This document shows, in pieces, positions 6,063 to 13,033 of a DNA stretch of 13,033 bases. The notes under the pieces are model-generated. The model worked only from the letters and a program-made list of their open reading frames with translations, ran no database searches and was not told the origin of the DNA. The DNA lies in the NCBI GenBank assembly GCA_964436865.1, contig CAYTFK010000197.1, positions 1 through 13,033 of the forward strand, written 5' to 3'. Position numbers and translations under genes: made by a program. The DNA is from JAXGPP01 sp964436865. Its GTDB lineage: Bacteria > Planctomycetota > Planctomycetia > Pirellulales > Thermoguttaceae. The number at the start of each line of letters is the position of its first letter. Positions within the stretch are counted from its first letter, which is position 1.

Positions 6063-7982
6063 TCAGGGCCGGGGGCGAGCCTTGAGAAACCGGGTGTGCC
6101 CCGACCGGCCGGTGACGCCGACGCGATCGAAATAGTCCAGCAGTGGAATGGCGTATTTCCGCGTCGTGTCGAGAAGGTACTTGAACTTGACGCTCTCCAG
6201 CTTGCCCTCCTTCTCCAGGTAGGCCACGAGTATCTGCCGCGCCTGTTCAATCGCCTGACGATGAAAGAGGATGTCGTCGACGCGCACAAGGCGGCCATGC
6301 TCGCACAGCAATTGCAGGTATCGCTGCGCGGCTGGGGGCGGCAAGCCGGCCCTGCCGGCCACTTCATTGGCTGCCGGCGGCGCGAATGGCTGCTCAAGAA
6401 ACAAGGCCTCGATTGACTCGATCGCCTGGCTCTCGGCATCGGCGATCGTCGGACGATGGCCGCGAAGCGCCAGCCGGCCGTCTTGTTCGACAAGCTGGCC
6501 AAGTTCGACAAGCGCTGCAGCGGCGGCGTCGAATACAGCCCGATCCCACCGGGCCGCCTGCCGGAGGCTGTCGCGCGCGATGCCTGGACTGGCCGGTGAC
6601 TGGCGATGATGCTCCGCGACAAGCGCGGTCAATTGTTCGGCCAGTTCGGCCATTGTCTCCCGGTGCACAAAGACGTTCGGCGATAGCGCCAGCGCCGCGC
6701 CGCCGGCGACAAGCTCGGAGAGAACCGTTTCAACCCGAGCGAGAGGGAGCTTTGTTCGCACCGCCAGATCGCCGGCCGCAACGGTCGGCGAAGCAGCCCG
6801 CCGCAGGCAGTATTCCACCCAGCGGCCTTCCTCGCGAAGAGCCCGGCGGCGTTCGTGTAAGTCCTCGATCACGGCAGTTCGGGTTCGCTTCAGCCGCTGC
6901 GGCACGGCTTCGACAACGACGCCGCCGCCGACTGTTTGCACGGGTGTGAGCGAGCGGAGGATGAACCGGTCGCCCGGCGCGGCAACCACGGGCGCCTTGG
7001 TTCGCAGTTGCACGAGCCCCTCATAGCCCCCTTGGAGAATGGCCGCCTCCAGCGGATAGACGGTCGCAGCCACCTCCGATGTGCCGGTATGGAACTTGAC
7101 TTCCGCGCCACTCTTGAAGACGAGCTTGTCGCGATTCAGAAGCCGTAATTCAGCGACGTACCATTCTTGGGGTGAAAAGAAACCGGGCGTCGCGATGACG
7201 TCGCCGCGATTGACGTCGCGACGGTCCCAGTGTCCCACGTTCACCGCTGCGCACTGGCCCGCCAGCACCACGTCGCTGGCGCGACCGTAAACCTCGATCC
7301 GCTTGATCCGCCCGGCAATGCCGTGGGGCAGAAGTTCGATCGGGTCGCCAATCCGGGCCGAACCCGAAAGGGGAATCCCTGCCACGATCGTTCCGTAGCC
7401 GGCCGCAGAAAACGCCCGGTCAAGCGGCAAGCGAAACAAACCGTCCGACCGCCTGGGCGCTATGCGGCCAATGAGTTCCAGCAGGGCCTCGAAAAAGGCG
7501 TCGAAACCCTCGGCGGTTACGTTGGAGACCGGCAGAATGGGTGCCCCTTCCAGAAACGTCCCGCGGACCAGATCGGCGATCTCCGCACGGGCCAATTCCC
7601 GATGGTCGGGGGCGACGCGATCGACCTTGGTCATCGCCACCAGGCCGTGGCGAATGCCCAACAATGTCAGGATTTCCAGGTGCTCGCGAGTCTGTGGCAT
7701 CACGCCGTCGTCGGCCGCGACAACGAGGATCACTCCATCCATGCCGCTTGCCCCGGCAACCATGGTCTTGACGAAGTGTTCGTGGCCAGGCACGTCGACA
7801 AGGCCCACTTCGGTGCCGGCAATGGTGCAGGGCGCGTAGCCAAGGTCGATCGACATGCCCCGCTCCTTCTCCTCCTTGAGTCGGTCGGTGTCGCAACCGG
7901 TGAGCGACTTGACCAGGGCCGTCTTGCCATGGTCGATGTGACCCGCCGTGCCGAGCGTCAGGTTGATTTGCGATCCGCTCAT
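6063..7982 (-). CDS. selB: Selenocysteine-specific elongation factor
   Basis: SelB is the GTPase that carries Sec-tRNA(Sec) to ribosomes at UGA codons marked by a SECIS hairpin. The 639 residues are close to E. coli SelB (614). The EF-Tu-like domain shows GHIDHGKT (14-21), DRLKEEKERGMSIDLGYA (33-50, the SelB-type switch I), DVPGHE (63-68) and TKVD (118-121). Beta-barrel domains follow, and the C-terminal part carries winged helices, including FKYLLDTTRKYAIPLLDYFD near the end, the RNA-binding region that reads SECIS. The ATG at 7982 has GAGGAG just upstream; the frame is open to 8225 without family-like sequence. It follows selA by 82 bp in the same direction, with a large RNA hairpin between them, and is convergent with the ACT-domain gene. 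Confidence 0.96.
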   Translation of the reverse strand: MSGSQINLTLGTAGHIDHGKTALVKSLTGCDTDRLKEEKERGMSIDLGYAPCTIAGTEVGLVDVPGHEHFVKTMVAGASGMDGVILVVAADDGVMPQTREHLEILTLLGIRHGLVAMTKVDRVAPDHRELARAEIADLVRGTFLEGAPILPVSNVTAEGFDAFFEALLELIGRIAPRRSDGLFRLPLDRAFSAAGYGTIVAGIPLSGSARIGDPIELLPHGIAGRIKRIEVYGRASDVVLAGQCAAVNVGHWDRRDVNRGDVIATPGFFSPQEWYVAELRLLNRDKLVFKSGAEVKFHTGTSEVAATVYPLEAAILQGGYEGLVQLRTKAPVVAAPGDRFILRSLTPVQTVGGGVVVEAVPQRLKRTRTAVIEDLHERRRALREEGRWVEYCLRRAASPTVAAGDLAVRTKLPLARVETVLSELVAGGAALALSPNVFVHRETMAELAEQLTALVAEHHRQSPASPGIARDSLRQAARWDRAVFDAAAAALVELGQLVEQDGRLALRGHRPTIADAESQAIESIEALFLEQPFAPPAANEVAGRAGLPPPAAQRYLQLLCEHGRLVRVDDILFHRQAIEQARQILVAYLEKEGKLESVKFKYLLDTTRKYAIPLLDYFDRVGVTGRSGHTRFLKARPRP

Positions 7983-8000
7983 GAAAAGACTCCTCACAAA

Positions 8001-8051
8001 GTGGCGCGATGCTCCACATCGGCGATTCTGCGATGCGGAGCATGGCACCAC
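8001..8051 (-). promoter_or_regulatory. Long intercistronic hairpin between selA and selB
   Basis: In the selA-selB transcript, bases 8031-8043 pair with 8009-8021 (13 pairs, one G-U) around a 9-base loop, CAGAAUCGC. The stem extends outward through one C-C mismatch with seven more pairs (8045-8051 with 8001-8007), one again G-U. Both imperfect positions are G-U only in the sense RNA, and would be A-C mismatches on the other strand. The hairpin begins 14 bases after the selA UGA stop and ends 18 bases before the selB ATG, next to its GAGGAG site. It may control selB translation, possibly as a SelB-binding SECIS-like element such as the one known in the E. coli selAB leader. The U tract is too short (UUU) for a strong terminator. 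Confidence 0.6.
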
Positions 8052-8064
8052 ACTGTCGCACCGG

Positions 8065-9486
8065 TCATTCGCTGGCGGAATTGCCGGCGAGACACTCGGC
8101 AATTGCGGTGACAAGCAGGTCTTCCTCCCCTTCCAGCAGTGTCCGGGGATCGAAGACCACCTGGCCTTGATGGATGCGGGCGAAGATGGATGGACGCCGC
8201 CGGCGAAGCCGCAGGGCCAATTCATCCAGCGAAATATTACCGGGTCTCACCGCCACGAGTCGTGTGGGGAGATTCTGTGTCGGCAGCGAGCCACTTCCCA
8301 TCTGGGAACTGCCGTCGAGAATCGAGACACCTGGGCAGGAAGTTTGCCGGCCGATCGCGTCCGCGATTCGCTCGGCTGCCGAGGCGATCTCGGCCAGGCT
8401 CCGCCCGAGCATCCGCAACGTTGGAATCTCCCTCAAAGCCAGCGACTCGTCGAGCAGCAGGGTCAGCGTGGCCTCCAGGGCGGCGAGCGTCAGCTTGTCG
8501 ACGCGGACAATCCTGGCCAAAGGGTTCTTTCGAACCGCCTGGACGAGATCTGAGCGCCCCAGGATGATCCCGCCTTGGGGGCCGCCGATCAGCTTGTCGG
8601 CACTGGAGGTGATGATGTCGGCGCCCGCGGCAACCGAAGCCGGGAGTGTTGGCTCAGGCTCGAAGCCGAACCGGGAGAAATCGATTAGCGACCCCGCACC
8701 GACGTCATCAATCACCACCAGATTTCGGGCGTGGGCAATTCGAACCATCTCTTCCAGTGGCGTCTCAAAGGTGAAGCCCGAAATCCGGTAGTTGCTCGGA
8801 TGGACCCGCATCAGGGCGGCCGTATTCTCGCCGATGGCACGTTCGTAATCGCGCGGGTGAGTCTTGTTCGTGGTCCCCACCTCCACCAGTTTCACGCCGC
8901 TGGCCTCCATCACCTCTGGCAGGCGAAATGAACCGCCAATCTCGACAAGCTGCCCGCGCGAGACAATGACTTCTTTGCCCCGCGCGACCGTATTGAGCAC
9001 GATTGCTGTGGCGGCGGCATTATTGTTGACCACCGTCGCCGCTTCAGCCCCGGTGAGCCGCTCAAGCAGCCGCTCGATCCGGCCGTCGCGTTTTGACCGC
9101 TGGCCAGTCTCGATTTCGGCCTGCAGAACCGAATACCCCGTCAATTCTTCTTGGATTTGTCGCATTGCCTGGGCAGGCAGTACAGCGCGCCCCAGTGCGG
9201 TGTGCAGGATGATTCCGGTGGCGTTGATCGCGCGGCGGTAGTGCGGCCGGGCGTCGGCTTCAAGTCGCCGGTTGACAGCGGCGAGTATTTGCCGGCGGAT
9301 GGCTTCTTCATCAAGATCATCGGTCTTTCGGGCAGCCAGCGTCTGCCGGATCTGTTCAACCGCCGAGCGGACACTGTCCACCACCAGCGTGCGCGGCAGC
9401 GAGCCCATCGCCAATTGGAGGCTCTCGTCCTGAAGCAGAACCTCTATTGAGGGGATTCGTCGGTACAAAGCCTGTTTCGTTGACAT
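8065..9486 (-). CDS. selA: L-seryl-tRNA(Sec) selenium transferase
   Basis: SelA is the PLP enzyme that converts seryl-tRNA(Sec) to selenocysteinyl-tRNA(Sec) using selenophosphate. The 473 residues compare with 463 in E. coli. Recognisable segments are RAINATGIILHTALGRA (85-101), VNNNAAA (153-159), VVIDDVGAGSLID (257-269) and the PLP-lysine region SSADKLIGGPQGGIILG (294-310), where K298 corresponds to the catalytic lysine near position 295 in E. coli. The chosen ATG at 9486 gives a family-like N-terminus (MSTKQALYRRIPSIEVLL); its ribosome-binding site (GGAAAAA) is weak. It heads the selA-selB unit; a promoter candidate lies at 9542-9571. selD and selC are not in the window. Confidence 0.96.
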   Translation of the reverse strand: MSTKQALYRRIPSIEVLLQDESLQLAMGSLPRTLVVDSVRSAVEQIRQTLAARKTDDLDEEAIRRQILAAVNRRLEADARPHYRRAINATGIILHTALGRAVLPAQAMRQIQEELTGYSVLQAEIETGQRSKRDGRIERLLERLTGAEAATVVNNNAAATAIVLNTVARGKEVIVSRGQLVEIGGSFRLPEVMEASGVKLVEVGTTNKTHPRDYERAIGENTAALMRVHPSNYRISGFTFETPLEEMVRIAHARNLVVIDDVGAGSLIDFSRFGFEPEPTLPASVAAGADIITSSADKLIGGPQGGIILGRSDLVQAVRKNPLARIVRVDKLTLAALEATLTLLLDESLALREIPTLRMLGRSLAEIASAAERIADAIGRQTSCPGVSILDGSSQMGSGSLPTQNLPTRLVAVRPGNISLDELALRLRRRRPSIFARIHQGQVVFDPRTLLEGEEDLLVTAIAECLAGNSASE

Positions 9487-9541
9487 CGGTTTTTCCGGGA
9501 TCTTAGCCCATAGACGGTGCCAATGGACGCTCGCCGGATGT

Positions 9542-9571
9542 ATTGTACTGGCCCGCATCGCGGCCGATCAA
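9542..9571 (-). promoter_or_regulatory. Probable promoter of selA-selB
   Basis: On the minus strand TTGATC (9566-9571) and TACAAT (9542-9547, five of six matches to the -10 consensus) are separated by 18 bases. The transcript would start about 50 bases before the selA ATG. The 211-bp divergent region also holds the perfect palindrome GTTATAAC (9603-9610), which may contribute a -10 in either direction. Confidence 0.42.
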
Positions 9572-9697
9572 CGCTCGGCTCTACTCCTGGCGAGTGACTT
9601 TCGTTATAACAGTAGCAGTCGACGGGCCCGACCCCGCACTGGCTTATCGGAACAGAACAACGCCCAACTCCCAGAATCATGTCGCGAGGGCATGCGC

Positions 9698-10513
9698 GTG
9701 AAGAGCATTGCCGGAATCGGCCTTGCGGACGTCCAGCGCGTTTACGGCGGTCCGGAAGGCCGGCTGTGGGAACTGATCATGGGACAGCAGATCCACATCG
9801 GCGGTCTGCGGTCGTCGATCGAGCTTGCTGAGAAAGCGGGCATAAAGAGCGGCACCAGCGGCGTCGACCTCTGTTGTTGCAGCGGGGCCGGGATGCGTTT
9901 GCTGGTTCGCTGGTGCGATGTCGAGCGAATGTACGGCGTCGACGCCACCCCGGCAATGATCGAGCTGGGACGTTGCCGGTGTGCGGAAGAACGCCTTGCG
10001 GACCGCATTACGTTTGTCGAGGCCGATGCCTGCGACACGGGTTTGCCGGAGGGGCAGTTCGACTTTGTGTGGGGAGAAGATGCCTGGTGCTACGTGGTCG
10101 ACAAACCACGGCTCATCGCCGAAGCAGCGCGACTCGTCAGGGCGGGCGGTACGGTCGCCTTCACCGACTGGATCGAGGGGCCGCCCGGACTGGCACATGA
10201 TGAAGCGGATCGCTGGATGCGATTCATGAAGTTTCCCAATGTCGAGAACCTGGCCGGCTACGCCCGATTGCTCGAGTCGCAGGGCTGCGAGGTGCTCGTT
10301 GCGGAGGATACCGGACGCTTCTTGCCGTACATCAACCTGTACCTCAGCATGCTCGACATGCAGCTTGCCTACGATGCGCTGCGGATCATCGACTTTGACG
10401 AGCACTTGATGCAGGCGATGGCCGCAGAAATGGAGTTCATGCGCGATCTGGCGGATGCGGGCAAGATCATCCAGGGTCGATTCGTGGCGATAAAACAGAG
10501 GCATCAGTCATAG
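9698..10513 (+). CDS. SAM-dependent methyltransferase with Cys-rich motif I
   Basis: This is a class I methyltransferase of 271 residues. Motif I reads VDLCCCSGAG (residues 56-65) in place of the usual hDxGxGxG; the acidic residue of motif II is in YGVDATPAMIELG, and VEADACD and FDFVWGEDAWCYVVDKPRLI match the later motifs of enzymes such as ubiquinone/sarcosine-type methyltransferases. I chose GTG at 9698 because GAGGG ends 7 bases upstream; the ATG at 9692 is in frame but only one base from that site. It is the first gene of an operon with reductase subunits (7-bp gap to the next), so its substrate probably belongs to the same pathway. The substrate is unknown. The three adjacent Cys in the SAM loop are unusual, and a metal- or thiol-related role is possible but unsupported. 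Confidence 0.82.
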   Translation: MKSIAGIGLADVQRVYGGPEGRLWELIMGQQIHIGGLRSSIELAEKAGIKSGTSGVDLCCCSGAGMRLLVRWCDVERMYGVDATPAMIELGRCRCAEERLADRITFVEADACDTGLPEGQFDFVWGEDAWCYVVDKPRLIAEAARLVRAGGTVAFTDWIEGPPGLAHDEADRWMRFMKFPNVENLAGYARLLESQGCEVLVAEDTGRFLPYINLYLSMLDMQLAYDALRIIDFDEHLMQAMAAEMEFMRDLADAGKIIQGRFVAIKQRHQS

Positions 10514-10520
10514 GTGTCGC

Positions 10521-11726
10521 ATGGACCAATGCTGTGGCGGAGCGAGTTCCAGTCAGGGCGATGCATCCGGGTCGCTATGGGCCCGCTTCGATCGCATGAT
10601 TCCCAATTGCCTTGAGCACGCCCAGCAGGCCAAGGCCGCCGGGCGGCCGGTGGTAGGAATTCTCTGCGAATTCACGCCTCGCGAGCTGATCCTGGCAGCC
10701 GGCGGCGTGCCGGTTTGCCTCTGCGGCGGTTCGGCGAAGACGATTCCCGCCGCTGAAGAACAACTGCCATCGAACCTCTGCCCGCTGATCAAGTCGACGT
10801 TCGGCTATCATGTCCAGGGTAGCAATCCTTTCTTGGAGATGGCCGACCTCGTCGTGGCTGAGACGACGTGCGACGGCAAGAAGAAGATGTTTGAGCTGAT
10901 GGGCGAGCAACGGCCGATGTACGTGCTCGAATTGCCCCAGAAGCCCGACGATCCCGATGCTTCGACACACTGGCTGCGCGAGCTGGAGAAGTTCCGCAGG
11001 TTCCTCGAACACCGGCTGGCGGTCGAGATCACCGACGACCGACTCCGCGCGGCGATTGCGCTGATGAACCGCGAACGAGGCCTGCGGCGGCAGTTGGCTG
11101 AGCTCATGAAAATGGACCGCCCGCCGATGACCGGCCGGCAACTGCTGAAGCTGAAAAGCACCATCTCCGGCATTCCCGATGATCTGGCAGCCTACGAGCA
11201 AGCGATCGGAGCGTTCGCCGCAGCCGAACCGCCGCCGACTCACGCATCGCGCGTCCGAGTGCTCATGACCGGAGTGCCCATGGTCCACGGTGCGGAGCGG
11301 GTATTGGAAATCGTCGAGGATTCGGGCGGCCTGGTTGTTTGCCTGGAGAATTGCACCGGGCTGAAACCGATCCTGGAGGACGTCGATCCCGACGCGCCCG
11401 ATCCGCTGCGAGCCATTGCCGAGAAGTACTTCCATCTGCCGTGCTCGATCATGACCCGCAACGATCGCCGGCTGGATCTGCTGCGCCGCCTGGCGGAGGA
11501 ATATCGGCCCGACTGTATCATCGAACTGGTGTGGCAGGCCTGCCATACCTACGCCGTCGAAGCGAACCGCGTACGCCGCCTGGCGGAGCAGGAACTTGGC
11601 TTGCCCTACCTGCGGATTGAAACGGACTACTCTCCGTCCGATTCGGCGCGAATCGCCGTACGTGTTGAAGCCCTGTTCGAGACGGTCTGTGCGGCCCGCT
11701 CGAAAGCAACTGCAGACGCCCCATGA
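10521..11726 (+). CDS. Double-cubane-cluster / 2-hydroxyacyl-CoA dehydratase-type reductase subunit (YjiM-like)
   Basis: The 401 residues match the 2-hydroxyacyl-CoA dehydratase D-component family, most like the YjiM/double-cubane-cluster branch: CEFTPRELILAAGGVPVCLC (49-68), SNLCPLIKSTFGY (84-96), ETTCDGKKKMFELM (114-127) and LRIETDYSPSD (364-374). These proteins carry Fe-S clusters and, with an ATP-dependent activator, perform low-potential reductions; physiological substrates are mostly unknown. Candidate cluster ligands are C49, C87, C117, C278, C308 and C341. The N-terminus has an extra MDQCCGG. AGGTG precedes the ATG at 10521. The stop overlaps the next start (ATGA). The activator ATPase is not visible and may lie beyond the right edge. 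Oxygen-sensitive chemistry suggests expression in anoxic conditions (inference). Confidence 0.88.
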   Translation: MDQCCGGASSSQGDASGSLWARFDRMIPNCLEHAQQAKAAGRPVVGILCEFTPRELILAAGGVPVCLCGGSAKTIPAAEEQLPSNLCPLIKSTFGYHVQGSNPFLEMADLVVAETTCDGKKKMFELMGEQRPMYVLELPQKPDDPDASTHWLRELEKFRRFLEHRLAVEITDDRLRAAIALMNRERGLRRQLAELMKMDRPPMTGRQLLKLKSTISGIPDDLAAYEQAIGAFAAAEPPPTHASRVRVLMTGVPMVHGAERVLEIVEDSGGLVVCLENCTGLKPILEDVDPDAPDPLRAIAEKYFHLPCSIMTRNDRRLDLLRRLAEEYRPDCIIELVWQACHTYAVEANRVRRLAEQELGLPYLRIETDYSPSDSARIAVRVEALFETVCAARSKATADAP

Positions 11727-12724
11727 CGTCCATTGGCTACCTGAGTCCGTTTGTTCCCCCGGAATGGATCGCCGCTCACGGCATTGAGCCGCGCTGGCTG
11801 TGCCCCCGATCCGATCAGGGCGAGCCGGCCGCTCTGAGCAAGGGCGTATGCCCGTTCGCCGGCGCCGTCTTGGGAATGAAGGTTGCTGGGGAGCTGTCCG
11901 GCCTGATTCTTGCCACGAGTTGCGACCAGATGCGCTACGTGGCCGCCGTGCTCGAGCAGTCGGACCGAATGTCGGTCTTCCTCTTCAACGTGCCGGCGAC
12001 CTGGCAGACCGCCGTCGCACGCCGGTTGTACCGCGACGAACTGGGGCGACTCGGCCGTTTCCTGGTGCGACTGGGCGGCGTCGCACCCACGCCGCGGCAG
12101 TTGGCGGCGGTAATGCATGATCACCAGCGAGCACGTCAGGAATGGCTCGCCGCCCGGCCACATATCTCCGCACGGGAAGGCTACCGGTCGCTCCTGGAAC
12201 TCCGCAGCCGGGGGCCGGGTAGAGTCAATGGATACGGCCGGCCAACTGCCGCCGGGGGCTGCCGGCACATGCGGAACGGCGGCGTGGCGTTGGCGGTGCT
12301 CGGCGGGCCCTTTCTGGCGGGCGACGAGGCACTATTCGACCTGCTCGAGGCGGCCGGTGGTCGCGTGGTCCTCGACGGCACCGAAGCCGGTGAGCGGACG
12401 TTGCCGGCAGCCTTCGACGAGCGCCGGATGGCGGCCGATCCTTTCGACGAGCTTGCCACGGCTTACTTCGACCACATCGTAGATGTGTTTCAGCGGCCGA
12501 ACCACCGGCTCTATGCGTGGCTTGCCCGTGAGGTCGAGGCCCGCGGGATTGGCGGCATCGTCGTGCGGCGCTATCTGTGGTGCGACTTGTGGCATGCTGA
12601 GCTGCATCGCCTGCGAGAATCGAGTTCGGTGGCCGTATTGGACCTTGATGCCGGCCCGCACGAGGATGCGGCGCAGAGTCGCACCGTCACCCGGGTCGAG
12701 GCATTTCTGGAAGTGTTGCGATGA
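11723..12724 (+). CDS. Second 2-hydroxyacyl-CoA dehydratase-like subunit
   Basis: The product has 333 residues and begins at an ATG overlapping the previous stop by 4 bases. It shows a shortened, divergent version of the dehydratase fold: IGYLSPFVPPEWIAAHGIEP (4-23), the Cys-containing SKGVCPFAGAVLG (39-51) and LATSCDQMRY (63-72), a second Rossmann-like half starting at GVALAVLGGPFLAGD (187-201), and a C-terminal VRRYLWCDLWHAE (281-293). C27, C43, C67 and C287 are possible cluster ligands. This resembles the small partner subunit of dehydratase/benzoyl-CoA-reductase-like heterodimers, so it probably pairs with the preceding product. It also overlaps the next gene by 4 bases, which indicates translational coupling. 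The substrate is unknown. Confidence 0.75.
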   Translation: MTSIGYLSPFVPPEWIAAHGIEPRWLCPRSDQGEPAALSKGVCPFAGAVLGMKVAGELSGLILATSCDQMRYVAAVLEQSDRMSVFLFNVPATWQTAVARRLYRDELGRLGRFLVRLGGVAPTPRQLAAVMHDHQRARQEWLAARPHISAREGYRSLLELRSRGPGRVNGYGRPTAAGGCRHMRNGGVALAVLGGPFLAGDEALFDLLEAAGGRVVLDGTEAGERTLPAAFDERRMAADPFDELATAYFDHIVDVFQRPNHRLYAWLAREVEARGIGGIVVRRYLWCDLWHAELHRLRESSSVAVLDLDAGPHEDAAQSRTVTRVEAFLEVLR

Positions 12725-13033
12725 GCGGCCTGGCTCGGCGAATCACCCTGGCGGAATGGGAGGAGCAATATTGCCGGCTCCGCGCCGCCGGCGTGCAGGA
12801 GCCGAAGTACGGCGGTCCGCTTGGCCGGCATGTCGCCCGCGGTGACACGCGGCTGACGAAGCTGAAGCTCGACGACTCGGCGGCCGCCTTGCGGTTGTGG
12901 AATTTCCTGCTCACCGAGGAAGACCGGTTGCATCAGGCCCGGGCTGCAGGCAAGCGGCTGGTGGCTGCGATGAAGGATCTCGGCACGGTGCCAGTGATGG
13001 CTTACGCGCTCGACAACATGGTGGCGTTCTACG
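12721..13033 (+). CDS. Probable further reductase component, N-terminal part
   Basis: This frame starts at the ATG overlapping the previous stop (ATGA) and stays open to the window edge, giving 104 residues. It begins MSGLARRITLAEWEEQYCRL and contains YGGPLGRHVARGDTRL, LRLWNFLLTEEDRLHQARAA and MKDLGTVPVMAYALDNMVAF. The style, with a helical N-terminus leading to a strand near GTVPVMAY, suggests another member of the 2-hydroxyacyl-CoA dehydratase-like group, but the diagnostic Cys motifs would lie beyond the edge. The call rests mostly on operon position; the gene itself is well supported by the tight coupling and continuous frame. Confidence 0.68.
   Translation, partial: MSGLARRITLAEWEEQYCRLRAAGVQEPKYGGPLGRHVARGDTRLTKLKLDDSAAALRLWNFLLTEEDRLHQARAAGKRLVAAMKDLGTVPVMAYALDNMVAFY

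Noticed and set aside
7983..8067. Readthrough of the selA UGA as a second selenocysteine codon
   Set aside because: A hairpin does start 14 nt after this UGA, but SelA already ends at its normal family length. The extension would run over 200 codons out of frame through selB and looks like shadow sequence. Regulation of selB is the simpler reading.
9487..9697. A tRNA-Sec (selC) gene near selA
   Set aside because: I looked here, in the selA-selB gap and at 5353-5675 for a T-arm sequence and a long acceptor stem and saw none. selC and selD are presumably elsewhere in the genome.

Overview
The window looks like a chromosomal segment of a GC-rich bacterium, most likely a planctomycete (Pirellulales-type). 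This is inferred from the gene styles: a secreted protein with a SAM-methyltransferase motif, a porin with an N-terminal coiled coil, a large secreted protein with a DxNxDxDxxxD calcium-type loop, and a family of double-cubane-cluster reductases. No rRNA, tRNA, CRISPR array or insertion sequence was recognised.

Layout from left to right. (1) The N-terminus of an exported methyltransferase-type protein (minus), a strong 15-bp hairpin, and an outer-membrane porin gene (minus). (2) A 415-bp intergenic region and glgC (plus), ADP-glucose pyrophosphorylase of glycogen synthesis. (3) A secreted protein gene (minus) whose frame is interrupted by a single UGA and then continues for 49 codons to a UAG. 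(4) A tandem ACT-domain protein (plus). (5) selB and selA (minus), which decode and synthesise selenocysteine. (6) Divergent from selA, a tightly packed plus-strand operon: a SAM methyltransferase with a Cys-rich motif, a double-cubane-cluster / 2-hydroxyacyl-CoA dehydratase-type reductase subunit, a second related subunit, and the start of a further component running off the right edge.

The main discovery is in region (3). The in-frame UGA of the secreted protein is probably a selenocysteine codon. The frame stays open after it with coding-like composition (39 of 49 third positions are G or C). An 8-bp hairpin with a G-containing 3-nt loop starts 14 nt after the UGA, where a bacterial SECIS element belongs. 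The UGA falls inside a beta-rich C-terminal domain that would otherwise be cut short, and it creates a Sec-x3-Cys motif. The selenocysteine genes selA and selB lie about 2.5 kb away. Standard gene calling would stop at the UGA and miss the last 50 residues.

A second RNA structure, a long hairpin between selA and selB whose odd pairs are G-U only in the sense transcript, sits just before the selB ribosome-binding site and may regulate selB. selC (tRNA-Sec) and selD (selenophosphate synthetase) were not found here and must be elsewhere if the system works.
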